11,842 nucleotides of DNA from Bacillota bacterium (GCA_023458855.1 JAEWWQ010000174.1:1-11842); one strand, 5' to 3'. Numbered from the stretch's first letter, positions 1 to 7,655 are shown. The notes: generated by a model not told the origin, from the sequence alone. Translations and numbers: made by a program.

Positions 1-612
1 CACTACCTTCTTAATAAGTCCAAACATAAATATCTGGATTCCCTCCATGGTCTGTGACACACTAATGGGATGGTCTTCATCCAGCTGATACAGAAAATCA
101 GTAGAACGCACTATCGGTCCTGCTACCAGCTGGGGAAAAAAGGATATATATAAAGATATCTGGAAAAAGCTTTTCCTTGCTACTGTTTCCCCTCCATATA
201 CGTCCATCAGATAACTGATTGCCTGAAATGTGTAAAAGGAAATTCCAATTGGAAGTATGATATTCCATAATTTCCCATCCCCAATTCCGAACGCCTGATG
301 GAAAGAAGAAACAAAAAAATTAAAATATTTAAAAAATCCTAATAAGGATAATAATACCAGGATACCTGATATCAGATAGCTTTTTTGCCACTTTTCCCGT
401 TCTTCCGGCCCCTGATCGATCTTCCATGCGATGATGTAGCTTACAAAGGTCTGAAAAATCATCAATGCCAGGAACCTTACATCCCAATAGGCATAAAAGG
501 CATAACTTGCTATCAGCAATATCGCATGACGAATACGGATATTCTTACAGACACTATATAAAATAAAAGTAATGGTAACCAGTATAAAAAATGGTAGCGA
601 TGCAAAAGACAT
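1..612 (-). CDS. MBOAT family membrane O-acyltransferase, second copy (C-terminal part missing at window edge)
   Basis: The minus-strand frame is open from the ATG at 612 to base 1 without a stop, giving 204 residues of a gene that continues outside the window. The protein is strongly hydrophobic. It carries N-terminal landmarks of MBOAT enzymes of the AlgI/DltB type: FFKYFNFF, LPIGISFYTFQAISYLMD, and FFPQLVAGPIVR, which closely match the complete MBOAT at 3684-5147. The catalytic His region lies beyond the edge and cannot be checked. Enzymes of this family move an acyl group across or at the membrane onto an exported glycan or lipid. The start has a strong AGGAGG at 621-626, nine bases before the ATG, and sits 24 bases after the SDR stop, so it is very likely cotranscribed with the carrier protein, hydratase and reductase. 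The downstream position suggests this copy uses the acyl group made by those enzymes; that is inference. Confidence 0.93.
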   Translation of the reverse strand, partial: MSFASLPFFILVTITFILYSVCKNIRIRHAILLIASYAFYAYWDVRFLALMIFQTFVSYIIAWKIDQGPEEREKWQKSYLISGILVLLSLLGFFKYFNFFVSSFHQAFGIGDGKLWNIILPIGISFYTFQAISYLMDVYGGETVARKSFFQISLYISFFPQLVAGPIVRSTDFLYQLDEDHPISVSQTMEGIQIFMFGLIKKVV

Positions 613-636
613 CTGGTGTTTCCTCCTATGATATAG

Positions 637-1377
637 TTACGAATGTTTCACACCTGTAACCGCTATATTCTGTCCTGTCACACAATCAGCTGCCTCCGAT
701 AGCAAAAAAGCAAAAGTGGGTATTACTTCGGCAACTGTGATATTTCTCCCCATTGGGTTCCCTGCCGCACTTTGCTCCACTACAAGTTCCGGTATTTCCG
801 ATAAAAACTTTGTTTCCATCATTTCCGGTGATACTGCATTTACCGTAATTCCGCGTTCCGCATATTCTGCCGACAGGCTTTTCATCAAGCCCAGCAATGC
901 ATATTTTCCCATTACATAAGGAGACAGATATTTCGGGGGCATATTCCTGGTATATGCAGTTAACATAAATATCACCTTACCGGTTCTCTTCTTTACCATA
1001 TCCGGAAGCAATGCCTGCAATACTTCTATCACAGGATATACCGATACCTGCATCTGGCTCTCAAAATCCACAAGATCTGACTTTATGAACTTTACGTTTT
1101 TACATTTTGGAGCCGCCATATGGACAATATGCAGATCCTCTATTTCCTGCTCTTTGACTTTGGCAATCATCTGGTTCCGCTCTTCTGCCCGAGACAGATC
1201 CGCCTGCAATAAAAGCATCCTGTCGCCCAGCTGCTCCCGCAGCGCCTCTATTTTCTCATTTTTATGATAGAAATGTGCCAGTATAACATCATATTGGGCA
1301 TGTACCAATGCGATCAGCTCACTTCCCACATCCGAAGATGCACCTAATACCAGCAATGCCTTTTTTCCCTTATTCAT
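637..1377 (-). CDS. SDR family oxidoreductase, FabG-like, with altered active-site motifs
   Basis: This 246-residue protein has the length and motif order of a classical short-chain dehydrogenase/reductase. The glycine-rich nucleotide-binding motif is LGASSDVG (11-18), the catalytic pair is Tyr154/Lys158 in YVMGK, and ITVNAVSPE follows the usual post-catalytic pattern. Beside an acyl carrier protein and a MaoC hydratase, the natural role is reduction of a 3-oxoacyl thioester or oxidation of a hydroxyacyl one, in the cytoplasm with NAD(P)H. Several conserved positions differ: the NNAG motif reads HMAA (86-89), the usual structural Asn appears as Ser112, and the catalytic Ser position appears to be Thr140. 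It may therefore be specialised or weak. The ATG overlaps the end of the hydratase gene by 8 bases and is preceded by AGGAG six bases upstream. The family is sure; the substrate is not. Confidence 0.92.
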   Translation of the reverse strand: MNKGKKALLVLGASSDVGSELIALVHAQYDVILAHFYHKNEKIEALREQLGDRMLLLQADLSRAEERNQMIAKVKEQEIEDLHIVHMAAPKCKNVKFIKSDLVDFESQMQVSVYPVIEVLQALLPDMVKKRTGKVIFMLTAYTRNMPPKYLSPYVMGKYALLGLMKSLSAEYAERGITVNAVSPEMMETKFLSEIPELVVEQSAAGNPMGRNITVAEVIPTFAFLLSEAADCVTGQNIAVTGVKHS

Positions 1378-1789
1378 GCAATACTCCTACCTTCATATCC
1401 GCCTTCACAACACACTTTTTTTCCTGATTCATAATCCTGACTTTCAACAGCAGCATCTGGACTGCCTCATTCTTTTCCGCTACCGTCCCAGTGATGGATA
1501 ATGCGTCCCCCGGATAGACCGGCTTTAGGAACTTTATCTCCACACTATGGATCAGGCTGTTCTCACCCGGCAGATAGACACCTGCCAGCGTCGATAAAAA
1601 GGATGCCGTAAGCATCCCGTAAACGACCTTATTCCGATAGCCTTTCCCGGATGCAAATCCACTGTCCGTATGAAGCGGGTTCGTATCCTGGGTAATCTCC
1701 AGAAATTGCTGCATCTTCTTTTCCGTGACCACAACTGAAAATTCCTCGGTATGTCCTACTTCTATCTCATCAAAAGAATATTTATTCAC
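1370..1789 (-). CDS. MaoC-like (R)-specific enoyl hydratase/dehydratase
   Basis: This 139-residue single hot-dog-fold protein belongs to the MaoC/PhaJ type. The signature DTNPLHTD (35-42) supplies the expected catalytic Asp35 and His40, and the downstream VVYGMLTASFLS and FLKPVYPGD segments are typical of the family. Known members add water to trans-2-enoyl-CoA or enoyl-ACP to give (R)-3-hydroxyacyl thioesters, or run the reverse reaction. The start is GTG at 1789, overlapping the carrier-protein stop by four bases (GTGA), with AGGA shortly upstream, so the two are translationally coupled. With the reductase just downstream, the pair could make or interconvert a short hydroxyacyl or enoyl group on the adjacent carrier protein. 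Whether it accepts CoA or ACP substrates cannot be told from sequence. Confidence 0.92.
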   Translation of the reverse strand: MNKYSFDEIEVGHTEEFSVVVTEKKMQQFLEITQDTNPLHTDSGFASGKGYRNKVVYGMLTASFLSTLAGVYLPGENSLIHSVEIKFLKPVYPGDALSITGTVAEKNEAVQMLLLKVRIMNQEKKCVVKADMKVGVLHE

Positions 1790-2031
1790 TGCTTTTTCCT
1801 TTCAAGAATCAGATCGACCATCTCACTGACATTTTTAAGCTTGGACACTTCACCCATCTTGAACTTTACCTGAAACTGCTTCTCGATGGCTACAATGAGA
1901 TTAATATGCTCAAAGCTATCCCAATCTTCAATATCATCTGCCGTGGTTTCCTCATGCACTTCTATTGTATCGTCATCAAATACATCCTGAAATACTTCAT
2001 TCAATCCTTCAAATACTTCGTCTCTGGTCAT
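1786..2031 (-). CDS. Acyl carrier protein
   Basis: This small acidic 81-residue protein has the phosphopantetheine attachment site DWDSFEH; the modified Ser is residue 39 from the ATG at 2031. Helix IV ends in a basic tail. The surrounding helix pattern (acidic loop, then INLIVAIEKQF) fits stand-alone carrier proteins of the DltC and specialised biosynthetic kind rather than the housekeeping AcpP, whose site usually reads DSLD. In-frame TTG at 2037 and GTG at 2034 lie upstream, but GAGG at 2040-2043 is eight bases from the ATG, which favours ATG. It is the first gene after a consensus promoter and overlaps the hydratase gene. Its likely role is to hold the acyl group that the hydratase and reductase process and that an MBOAT then transfers. 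No loading ligase or phosphopantetheinyl transferase lies in the window. Confidence 0.95.
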   Translation of the reverse strand: MTRDEVFEGLNEVFQDVFDDDTIEVHEETTADDIEDWDSFEHINLIVAIEKQFQVKFKMGEVSKLKNVSEMVDLILERKKQ

Positions 2032-2039
2032 CACCAATA

Positions 2040-2043
2040 CCTC
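2040..2043 (-). promoter_or_regulatory. Ribosome binding site deciding the ACP start
   Basis: GAGG on the minus strand lies eight bases before the ATG at 2031. It is too close to the in-frame TTG at 2037 and less well placed for the GTG at 2034, so the ATG is preferred. Confidence 0.6.
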
Positions 2044-2067
2044 ACTTCTTATTCCATTCTATCCGCT

Positions 2068-2097
2068 ATTATATCTTTTTCCGGCCTGTCATGTCAA
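2068..2097 (-). promoter_or_regulatory. Consensus sigma-A/sigma-70 promoter upstream of the ACP gene
   Basis: On the minus strand a perfect TTGACA (2097-2092) is followed after 18 bases by a perfect TATAAT (2073-2068). Both hexamers match the consensus and the spacing is within the usual 16-18. Transcription would begin near 2061, leaving a leader of about 30 bases before the ACP start. No extended TG is present and no operator-like palindrome is obvious. The site lies in the 82-base gap after the VOC gene, so the carrier protein, hydratase, reductase and second MBOAT can be expressed separately from the upstream genes. No terminator is visible between the VOC stop and this promoter, so read-through from upstream is also possible. 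Confidence 0.85.
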
Positions 2098-2113
2098 TTT
2101 TCCCGTAATCTTA

Positions 2114-2521
2114 TTAACTTTCCACCAACTCCATCAGTCCCATCTCCGTCACCAGAAATGCAACTCTTTTCAAATGAAACAAAATCGCAGGCTTTGGCTC
2201 TGATACCAGCATAGCACCTGCACGGACTAATCTGTCTATTTTATCTTCTATATCTGCGACCTCGTAACAGGTGTGATATAAAAAAGTTCTTTTCTTTACT
2301 AATTTTTCTACTTTGGGTCCGGCTATTAATTCGATCTGTGTCCCATCGGATAACGTCACCATGCACACATATGCCTGCTGCTGTTCGTCAAACAAAGTCT
2401 CCGTAATATCAGTGACCCTTGTGATCTGTTTCAGATATTCCTGCATCTTTGGAATATCTGCAGCGGCTATCCCCACATGATGAAATCTCATCTCATCTTT
2501 TTCCAGCTTCTTTTTCTCCAT
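2114..2521 (-). CDS. VOC (glyoxalase/methylmalonyl-CoA epimerase-like) family protein
   Basis: This 135-residue protein has the two-halved VOC fold signature. The first half opens with FHHVGIAAADI and closes with TQIELIAGP; the second has HTCYEVADIE and ends GLMELVES. Candidate metal ligands sit where the epimerase subgroup has them: His15, Glu64, His83 and Glu131. Known members of this subgroup epimerise or isomerise acyl-CoA or related thioesters through a metal-bound enolate, and similar proteins accompany carrier-protein genes in surface-glycan and lipid clusters. The exact reaction cannot be assigned. The ATG at 2521 lies 14 bases after the SGNH gene stop and has a G-rich ribosome site seven bases upstream. 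An internal ATG at 2491 (MRFHHVG) would remove ten charged residues and remains possible. Confidence 0.87.
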   Translation of the reverse strand: MEKKKLEKDEMRFHHVGIAAADIPKMQEYLKQITRVTDITETLFDEQQQAYVCMVTLSDGTQIELIAGPKVEKLVKKRTFLYHTCYEVADIEDKIDRLVRAGAMLVSEPKPAILFHLKRVAFLVTEMGLMELVES

Positions 2522-2535
2522 CAGTTGACCCCCAT

Positions 2536-3648
2536 CTATTCACCCTGCGTCTCAAATATGGAATCATAATCATACTCTGTCGCAAGCACTCTCATTCTCT
2601 CTATACTATCAGACAGATTCTCATCGGTCAATTCACAGGTACCATCTGCAAAACATTCTACCATATAATGGTTAATATCTTTATGGTAATGATCATAATC
2701 CGCATAATTATTCAGATCAGTTATAATTTCCTCCTGATCCTGAAAATTAAATACTCTTACATTTTCATACTGCAACAGGCGTTCCGCTACATAACGGTAT
2801 TCCGCAAGTGTTGCGTCCAGTTTATTTTCACGGTTCACACCATACCAGTAAAGAATACTATACGGCGGATAGAAGACCACAAATTCGGTGTCCGGATTTG
2901 CTTCGATATAGGGACAGATATTGACATCCAGATTTGCCTTTACCTGCGCGATGAATGCATCCTCCGGCACCTCCTCCGATACAATATCGGGTGCTTCATA
3001 ATACTGTAAGACATATTGCCTGTTAAAGTATTCATCCGTCCACCAGAGCGCATACATCGTCGGAATATCCGTCTTATCCTCCGGATCCGCAACAGCACGG
3101 AAAATATAATTCAGCAGTACATCTTTATTCAACACGTAGGAAATGTCATTCAGATAATTCTTATCATATAAATACTCCGGAATCGGATATTTGGTAGCCT
3201 CCGTATCACTGGAATACGCGGGGATATCAATTCCTAAAAATGCCGTTCTGACATGATTGCGGCTGGAAAAAATAATGTTCATAATATTTGCCTGATCCTT
3301 CGGGTAAGCTCCGTTGTAACTCAGCTTTGCAGTCTTCAGACCAAGTATCTTCGAAAACCAGTCCGTATTAAAATTTACCGTCATCGAGGAACCTAAGATT
3401 ACACTATCGTAGTCCCACGTCTTCGCAATTCCCGGATTCTGGCTCAGCTGGTTGTCCACCAGGTATGGAAATCCTTCCAGTGGCTTATGATACTGAAAAA
3501 ACGGATCCACATATATCACGATTCCGATCAGCAGCAGAAAAGCTGCCATCATAATAGCAATCACACCGATTATCCACTTTTTATACTTTCTGACACAGTT
3601 GTCTTCTTTATTCACATTCTTCTCATCATTCATACTCATTATCCACAT
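2536..3648 (-). CDS. Membrane-anchored SGNH-hydrolase-like protein, partner of MBOAT
   Basis: This 370-residue protein has a basic N-terminus, one hydrophobic anchor (about 25-47), then an extracellular domain. VILGSSMTVNF (83-93) resembles the SGNH block I of DltD/AlgJ-like proteins, with Ser88 as candidate nucleophile. DYDHYH (317-322) fits the C-terminal Asp-x-x-His block. FVVFYPPYS lies between them, as in this group. Such proteins work outside the membrane beside an MBOAT, finishing acyl transfer to a glycan or teichoic acid, or removing the group. The MBOAT gene lies 35 bases upstream, which supports the pairing. The start is uncertain: ATGs at 3648, 3639 and 3633 are all in frame with no strong ribosome site, and the third has GTGGA at good distance. 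Overall similarity to named families is low; the assignment rests on motifs, topology and context. Confidence 0.72.
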   Translation of the reverse strand: MWIMSMNDEKNVNKEDNCVRKYKKWIIGVIAIMMAAFLLLIGIVIYVDPFFQYHKPLEGFPYLVDNQLSQNPGIAKTWDYDSVILGSSMTVNFNTDWFSKILGLKTAKLSYNGAYPKDQANIMNIIFSSRNHVRTAFLGIDIPAYSSDTEATKYPIPEYLYDKNYLNDISYVLNKDVLLNYIFRAVADPEDKTDIPTMYALWWTDEYFNRQYVLQYYEAPDIVSEEVPEDAFIAQVKANLDVNICPYIEANPDTEFVVFYPPYSILYWYGVNRENKLDATLAEYRYVAERLLQYENVRVFNFQDQEEIITDLNNYADYDHYHKDINHYMVECFADGTCELTDENLSDSIERMRVLATEYDYDSIFETQGE

Positions 3649-3683
3649 TTATCTGAATTTATTCTCTTAAAACACTAACAACC

Positions 3684-5147
3684 TTAAAAATTAAAATATA
3701 GAAAGCTGCTGACTCCCGAAAATGATATGACACACCATACAAAGACTCCGGCAATCATCAGGGAGTTCCACACCCTTGGCCGGAACCGCTCTGCCAGTTC
3801 ATTTATATTTTTTCCTAAAAATACAATTAGCAGAGACACTGCCAGCAATAGGAGCCCTACATAGGATTTACTATAGGTACCCTGATCTAAGTGTAAAATC
3901 TTCAGAATATACCAGAATTCATCCAGATTCAGAAGCTCTGCCAGCTGCTGGTTAACGGCCCCGAATCCGCCTTTCAGCAGCCGCATCATCATCTGGTTCG
4001 CCTGCATGACAGACTCTGCCCGGAAATACACAATGGAAATATTAAAAAAAACAAATGTAAAAAACCCACTTATGAGATTCGGAATCTTTTCTACCCATTT
4101 CCGGCAGATCCGGTTCAGCACATACACAACGCCGTGCAGAGTTCCCCACACAATGTATGTCCAGCCGGCTCCATGCCAGATGCCGCTTACTATAAAGATT
4201 GCAAATAAATTGATATAAGTACGAATCCTTCCTTTTCGGTTTCCGCCCAAAGGAATATACACATACTGCGTCATAAAACGGTTCAGTGTAATATGCCACC
4301 TCTTCCAGAAATCGACCAGATCCTTTGCCTTATAAGGCGAATTGAAGTTTGTCGGTATCTCTATGCCGAAAAAACAGCCGATTCCCTTTGCCATGTCACA
4401 ATATCCGCTGAAATCAAAATATAACTGCATCGCATAAAAGAGCATGACCAGAATGGTATTGGTAGAGTCCAAAGCCGTAATGTTGGTATACCCCCAGTCC
4501 ACTCCCCTGCCAAAGGTGTCTGCCAGGATCACTTTCTTGCACATACCCAGTGTAAATACAAACAGTCCCCGCGCGCATGATTCCCAATTCACAGTTTTTC
4601 TGCTTTTGTCCTGGAATTGCCAGATCATCTCCGCATGCGTCACGATCGGTCCTGCAATCAGCTGTGGGAAAAAGGTAACAAACAGAGCATAATCTATAAA
4701 AGAGTAGCTCCCCACTTCCCCTCTGTAGGTATCTACAATGAAAGATATCTGCTGAAATGTGAAGAAACTAATTCCCAGCGGCAGTAAAATATGCTTCAAT
4801 GTAAGATCCGAACCAAATAAGCCGTTTATATTTTCTATAAAAAAATCATAGTATTTATAGTAAAATATCAATCCCACATTAAACAAAAGACCAGTCAGCA
4901 ATATCGCCCTCTCATACCCACGTCTGCCCCTTACATGAAGTATCCCTCTGTAAACTGCGTAGTTTATGATAATACTCGCAATCATGATCAGCAGATAACT
5001 CGGATTGAAGTATCCATAGAACCATAACGACATAAGGGTAAGCCAGAGCTTACCCATTTCATATTTTTTCTTGTAATTACAGCCGTAATATCCCATCCAT
5101 GTAACCGGCAAAAAAATAAATATAAATATGTAGGAATTAAATAACAT
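3684..5147 (-). CDS. MBOAT family membrane O-acyltransferase (AlgI/DltB type), complete
   Basis: This 487-residue polytopic protein has the length and landmarks of the bacterial MBOAT family: LPLGISFFTFQQISFIVD, FFPQLIAGPIVTHAE, YFDFSGYCDMAKG, DFWKRWHITLN with conserved His285, and SGIWHGAGWTY with the presumed catalytic His325. It should catalyse transfer of an acyl group, from CoA, an acyl carrier protein or another donor, through the membrane to an exported polymer. The following SGNH-like gene is its likely extracytoplasmic partner, as AlgI works with AlgX/AlgJ and DltB with DltD. The ATG at 5147 has an AGGA-type site upstream and an 84-base gap from the preceding kinase gene. The sequence alone does not show whether the donor is acetyl-CoA or the carrier-protein-bound group made downstream. 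The second MBOAT at 1-612 shares the same N-terminal motifs. Confidence 0.95.
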   Translation of the reverse strand: MLFNSYIFIFIFLPVTWMGYYGCNYKKKYEMGKLWLTLMSLWFYGYFNPSYLLIMIASIIINYAVYRGILHVRGRRGYERAILLTGLLFNVGLIFYYKYYDFFIENINGLFGSDLTLKHILLPLGISFFTFQQISFIVDTYRGEVGSYSFIDYALFVTFFPQLIAGPIVTHAEMIWQFQDKSRKTVNWESCARGLFVFTLGMCKKVILADTFGRGVDWGYTNITALDSTNTILVMLFYAMQLYFDFSGYCDMAKGIGCFFGIEIPTNFNSPYKAKDLVDFWKRWHITLNRFMTQYVYIPLGGNRKGRIRTYINLFAIFIVSGIWHGAGWTYIVWGTLHGVVYVLNRICRKWVEKIPNLISGFFTFVFFNISIVYFRAESVMQANQMMMRLLKGGFGAVNQQLAELLNLDEFWYILKILHLDQGTYSKSYVGLLLLAVSLLIVFLGKNINELAERFRPRVWNSLMIAGVFVWCVISFSGVSSFLYFNF

Positions 5148-5231
5148 CTTACAGTTTCCTTTGTCACAGGTATTTTAACAATATTTAGCATATCATATCT
5201 TGGCTAAAACTGCCATTATAAATGGTAATCT
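5148..5231 (-). other. Gap between CotH-like and MBOAT genes with a short inverted repeat
   Basis: This 84-base AT-rich gap is among the two longest in the window. It holds a small inverted repeat, CCATT-ATA-AATGG (5213-5225), directly after the kinase stop. One arm and loop also spell TATAAT on the minus strand (5220-5215). No -35-like hexamer lies 16-18 bases before it (the bases there read CCCTAT), and the stem has only five pairs with a weak T run, so neither a promoter nor a terminator is convincing. Confidence 0.3.
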
Positions 5232-7655
5232 TTATTGATAGGGTCTGTACAGGCTGTCTACCAATGTACTATTTGAAATATCCACACTTCTTTCATTCCA
5301 TTTTCCCGTCCGATAATCTTTATAATATACGCCCCCGTCAATTCCGAGTTTTGGTATTTCCACGGAATCAAGTGTGCCTTCTTTCTCATTTCCAAGTATC
5401 AGAGTCTCCCCTTCTGACAGTGAAAATCTGACTCGTATAAAATAATCAGTCTGTGTATCAATACAGTTATCGCAATTGATTCGTATACTTGCCCCCGGCT
5501 CAATCAATGCAGCCGGCAAATCACATATATGCGCCGGTTTATCCTTATCACTCACATAATAGCCGTTCGTATCAACGATATGACCGGTGTTGTTCTTTAA
5601 TACAAAATAGTCACTGTTACCTTTCGCACACACAGAATGAATCTCTAATCCCTGCGTTCTCTCATCCTCTGTATACAGACTTACAAAGACCTTTCCATTC
5701 TCTATCATCTCGCTGTCGATCTCTAATGTCGGACACCAGTATTTTTTTCCATTTACCCTCCAGTATGCAAACTCCTGTCCCTTCGGAACTACTGCCGACA
5801 ATCTGACCTCGCTGTCCGTAAAGTAAACCCCATGGAATCCCTCTTCATCCACATCTACAGAATTCACTTTTGCAAATGTTGCCTGCGGCAAAAATACACT
5901 TAATTCATATTGTTCTCCGAGATTCCATAATTCCTGCAGGTTACTACGCATATTGTCAGGTGTGACCTTTGCCCAGGCCTTGATACAATCCATCTGCATG
6001 TGGATATAATAATCGGATATATCTGTCAGTGCATCATTTTCTTCGCTTTCCTCAATATATGCTACCATCTCATTCTCACGTTCCTGCTGCATACCGTCCA
6101 GCGTCTTGCTTACATTTTCATAAGACAGAGCACCATTCATCAAGTCACAGATATCGACAATGAACTGTTGTCTGCACTCTTCCCTCTTCATTAATGCAGC
6201 AAACAGCGGTGCATAATTCCGTTCCTCATCCAGACAATGTTCCAGTATCTCGAAGCTCTCATCCGCATCAATCGTATCTGCAATATAGCCGTGTCCCATT
6301 GATGTATCCACATCATATAGCAGATAACGGTATCTGCCGTCAAATACTGTTCCCTTCACATAGTTATCTTCATTATCTACATACCGGCAGGCCTTCTCGT
6401 TGTTAAAGGGCCAGTCCTGATTCACCATCAGAATCTCAACCGCATAATAGCGCAGATAATTATCGATATCAATATATTTCTCCAGCTCATTAAAATTGGC
6501 ATCCTGTGTCAGATCCATTGCACTATACTTATTATATATTTCCGTATATTCTGCTGCACATTGATTTATGAGGTCTTTATCGGTGTCTGTTTCCATCTCC
6601 ATCTCACCGCTGCCGATTACGACCATGTCTCCGTCATAGTCACCATATCTGCTCTTAAAATATTCGTCATCATAATTGCTGTGAAGCCAGTAACAACCGT
6701 TATACGTCCCGTTAATAAATACGCTTACAGGGCGGACATACTGTGTATCCTGCAACCCCGCATCTTCTCCGAGACGCATTGCAAGTTCATCCCTGATAAA
6801 TGCTTCCAGCCGGTCATTTCCCGTATTTCTCACCTTCACACATTCATAGCTTGTCGGAATCGTACCATCCTTCTCCGTATTCGCATCCGTAAAAAAAGGA
6901 TAGGAGAATTTGTCCTGTTCATCATACTCGCTCCGCGCATACAGTTTAAAAGACTTCTGCTCCGAAGTTCTTGTAAAATTCCCTGATGTCCTGATTCCGC
7001 CATCCTGAGATATTACACGCGTTCCATCTGATTCGAATACTTCAATATGTACAGGTCTTTCACTTTCTTTTCCACGCAGATTATAATTCGCAGGTGCACT
7101 GTATTTCAGTTCTTCATCCGGATGCTCTGCGACATATTCCTCCCGCAGCCTGCCTTCCACAAAAATGCCGTTTTCATAACCATATAAGTTATCCGGATCG
7201 GTTGACAGGCTGATCACCAGAGTATCAAAGCGGTTCTGAACATATTCTCCCAGAAAATAAGTATTCGTGTACACATCCGATGTCTTTCCGTTCTCATCGC
7301 ACCCTATGAACTTCAATACTTTTACCGCTACCTGATTATCGCTGGTCTTCAGTGAAATCGGCTTTTCATAAACAAGAGTATTTTCGTTATTCTCAATGTC
7401 CGGATTCGAACCATCCTCCGTGTAATAAATCGTGATATTCTTTTTGTTGGCTCCGACAGTCACTTCCAGATCCTGCGTATAGAATCCGCTCTCCTCAGAT
7501 ATCTTCAACGCAATTTTTCTAAAATCAAATCCATCCAAATCAAATTTACATATTATCAGAAACTGCACGACAGCATTCAGACAGGTGATAATTATGATGG
7601 CAATATATATGTCTTTCTTTTTTATAGCGAAAACCTCTTTTCTCTCTGTCGTCAC
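5232..7655 (-). CDS. CotH-fold secreted kinase with chitobiase-C-like and lamin-tail-like domains (second of tandem pair)
   Basis: This 807-residue protein begins with a basic stretch and one transmembrane anchor (about 16-36), so most of it lies outside the cell. Residues about 50-115 form a chitobiase C-terminal-like domain with TIYYTEDGSNPD. The CotH kinase region follows (about 140-530): PANYNLRGKESERP, KVRNTGNDRLEAFIRDE, NQDWPFNNEK, and YDVDTSMG (447-454) with the putative metal-binding Asp448/Asp450. A W-x-V-N-G-K module precedes a lamin-tail-like domain (about 665-760). CotH proteins of Bacillus are atypical protein kinases related to Fam20C; whether this one phosphorylates protein or glycan is unknown. 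The GTG at 7655 overlaps the previous stop by four bases without a clear ribosome site. AGAGG lies eight bases before an in-frame ATA at residue 11, just before the anchor, so the exact start is uncertain. Confidence 0.88.
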   Translation of the reverse strand: MTTERKEVFAIKKKDIYIAIIIITCLNAVVQFLIICKFDLDGFDFRKIALKISEESGFYTQDLEVTVGANKKNITIYYTEDGSNPDIENNENTLVYEKPISLKTSDNQVAVKVLKFIGCDENGKTSDVYTNTYFLGEYVQNRFDTLVISLSTDPDNLYGYENGIFVEGRLREEYVAEHPDEELKYSAPANYNLRGKESERPVHIEVFESDGTRVISQDGGIRTSGNFTRTSEQKSFKLYARSEYDEQDKFSYPFFTDANTEKDGTIPTSYECVKVRNTGNDRLEAFIRDELAMRLGEDAGLQDTQYVRPVSVFINGTYNGCYWLHSNYDDEYFKSRYGDYDGDMVVIGSGEMEMETDTDKDLINQCAAEYTEIYNKYSAMDLTQDANFNELEKYIDIDNYLRYYAVEILMVNQDWPFNNEKACRYVDNEDNYVKGTVFDGRYRYLLYDVDTSMGHGYIADTIDADESFEILEHCLDEERNYAPLFAALMKREECRQQFIVDICDLMNGALSYENVSKTLDGMQQERENEMVAYIEESEENDALTDISDYYIHMQMDCIKAWAKVTPDNMRSNLQELWNLGEQYELSVFLPQATFAKVNSVDVDEEGFHGVYFTDSEVRLSAVVPKGQEFAYWRVNGKKYWCPTLEIDSEMIENGKVFVSLYTEDERTQGLEIHSVCAKGNSDYFVLKNNTGHIVDTNGYYVSDKDKPAHICDLPAALIEPGASIRINCDNCIDTQTDYFIRVRFSLSEGETLILGNEKEGTLDSVEIPKLGIDGGVYYKDYRTGKWNERSVDISNSTLVDSLYRPYQ

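Noticed and set aside
1786..2037. Starting the ACP at the TTG at 2037
   Set aside because: The GAGG ribosome site is only two bases from it; the ATG at 2031 has the right spacing.
2449..3009. 186-codon plus-strand reading frame
   Set aside because: It lies opposite the SGNH-like and VOC genes, resembles no family, and its composition is that of a shadow of the real genes.
1..5147. Calling the locus a dlt operon
   Set aside because: There is no DltA-type ligase, the carrier protein sits with a hydratase and a reductase, and two MBOATs are present; only the logic is shared.
5215..5220. TATAAT before the complete MBOAT as a promoter
   Set aside because: No -35-like hexamer is found at 16-18 bases, and the site is part of the inverted repeat in an AT-rich gap.
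5212..5226. Inverted repeat after the second kinase as a transcription terminator
   Set aside because: The stem is only five pairs with a three-base loop and four T residues after it, too weak to call a rho-independent terminator.
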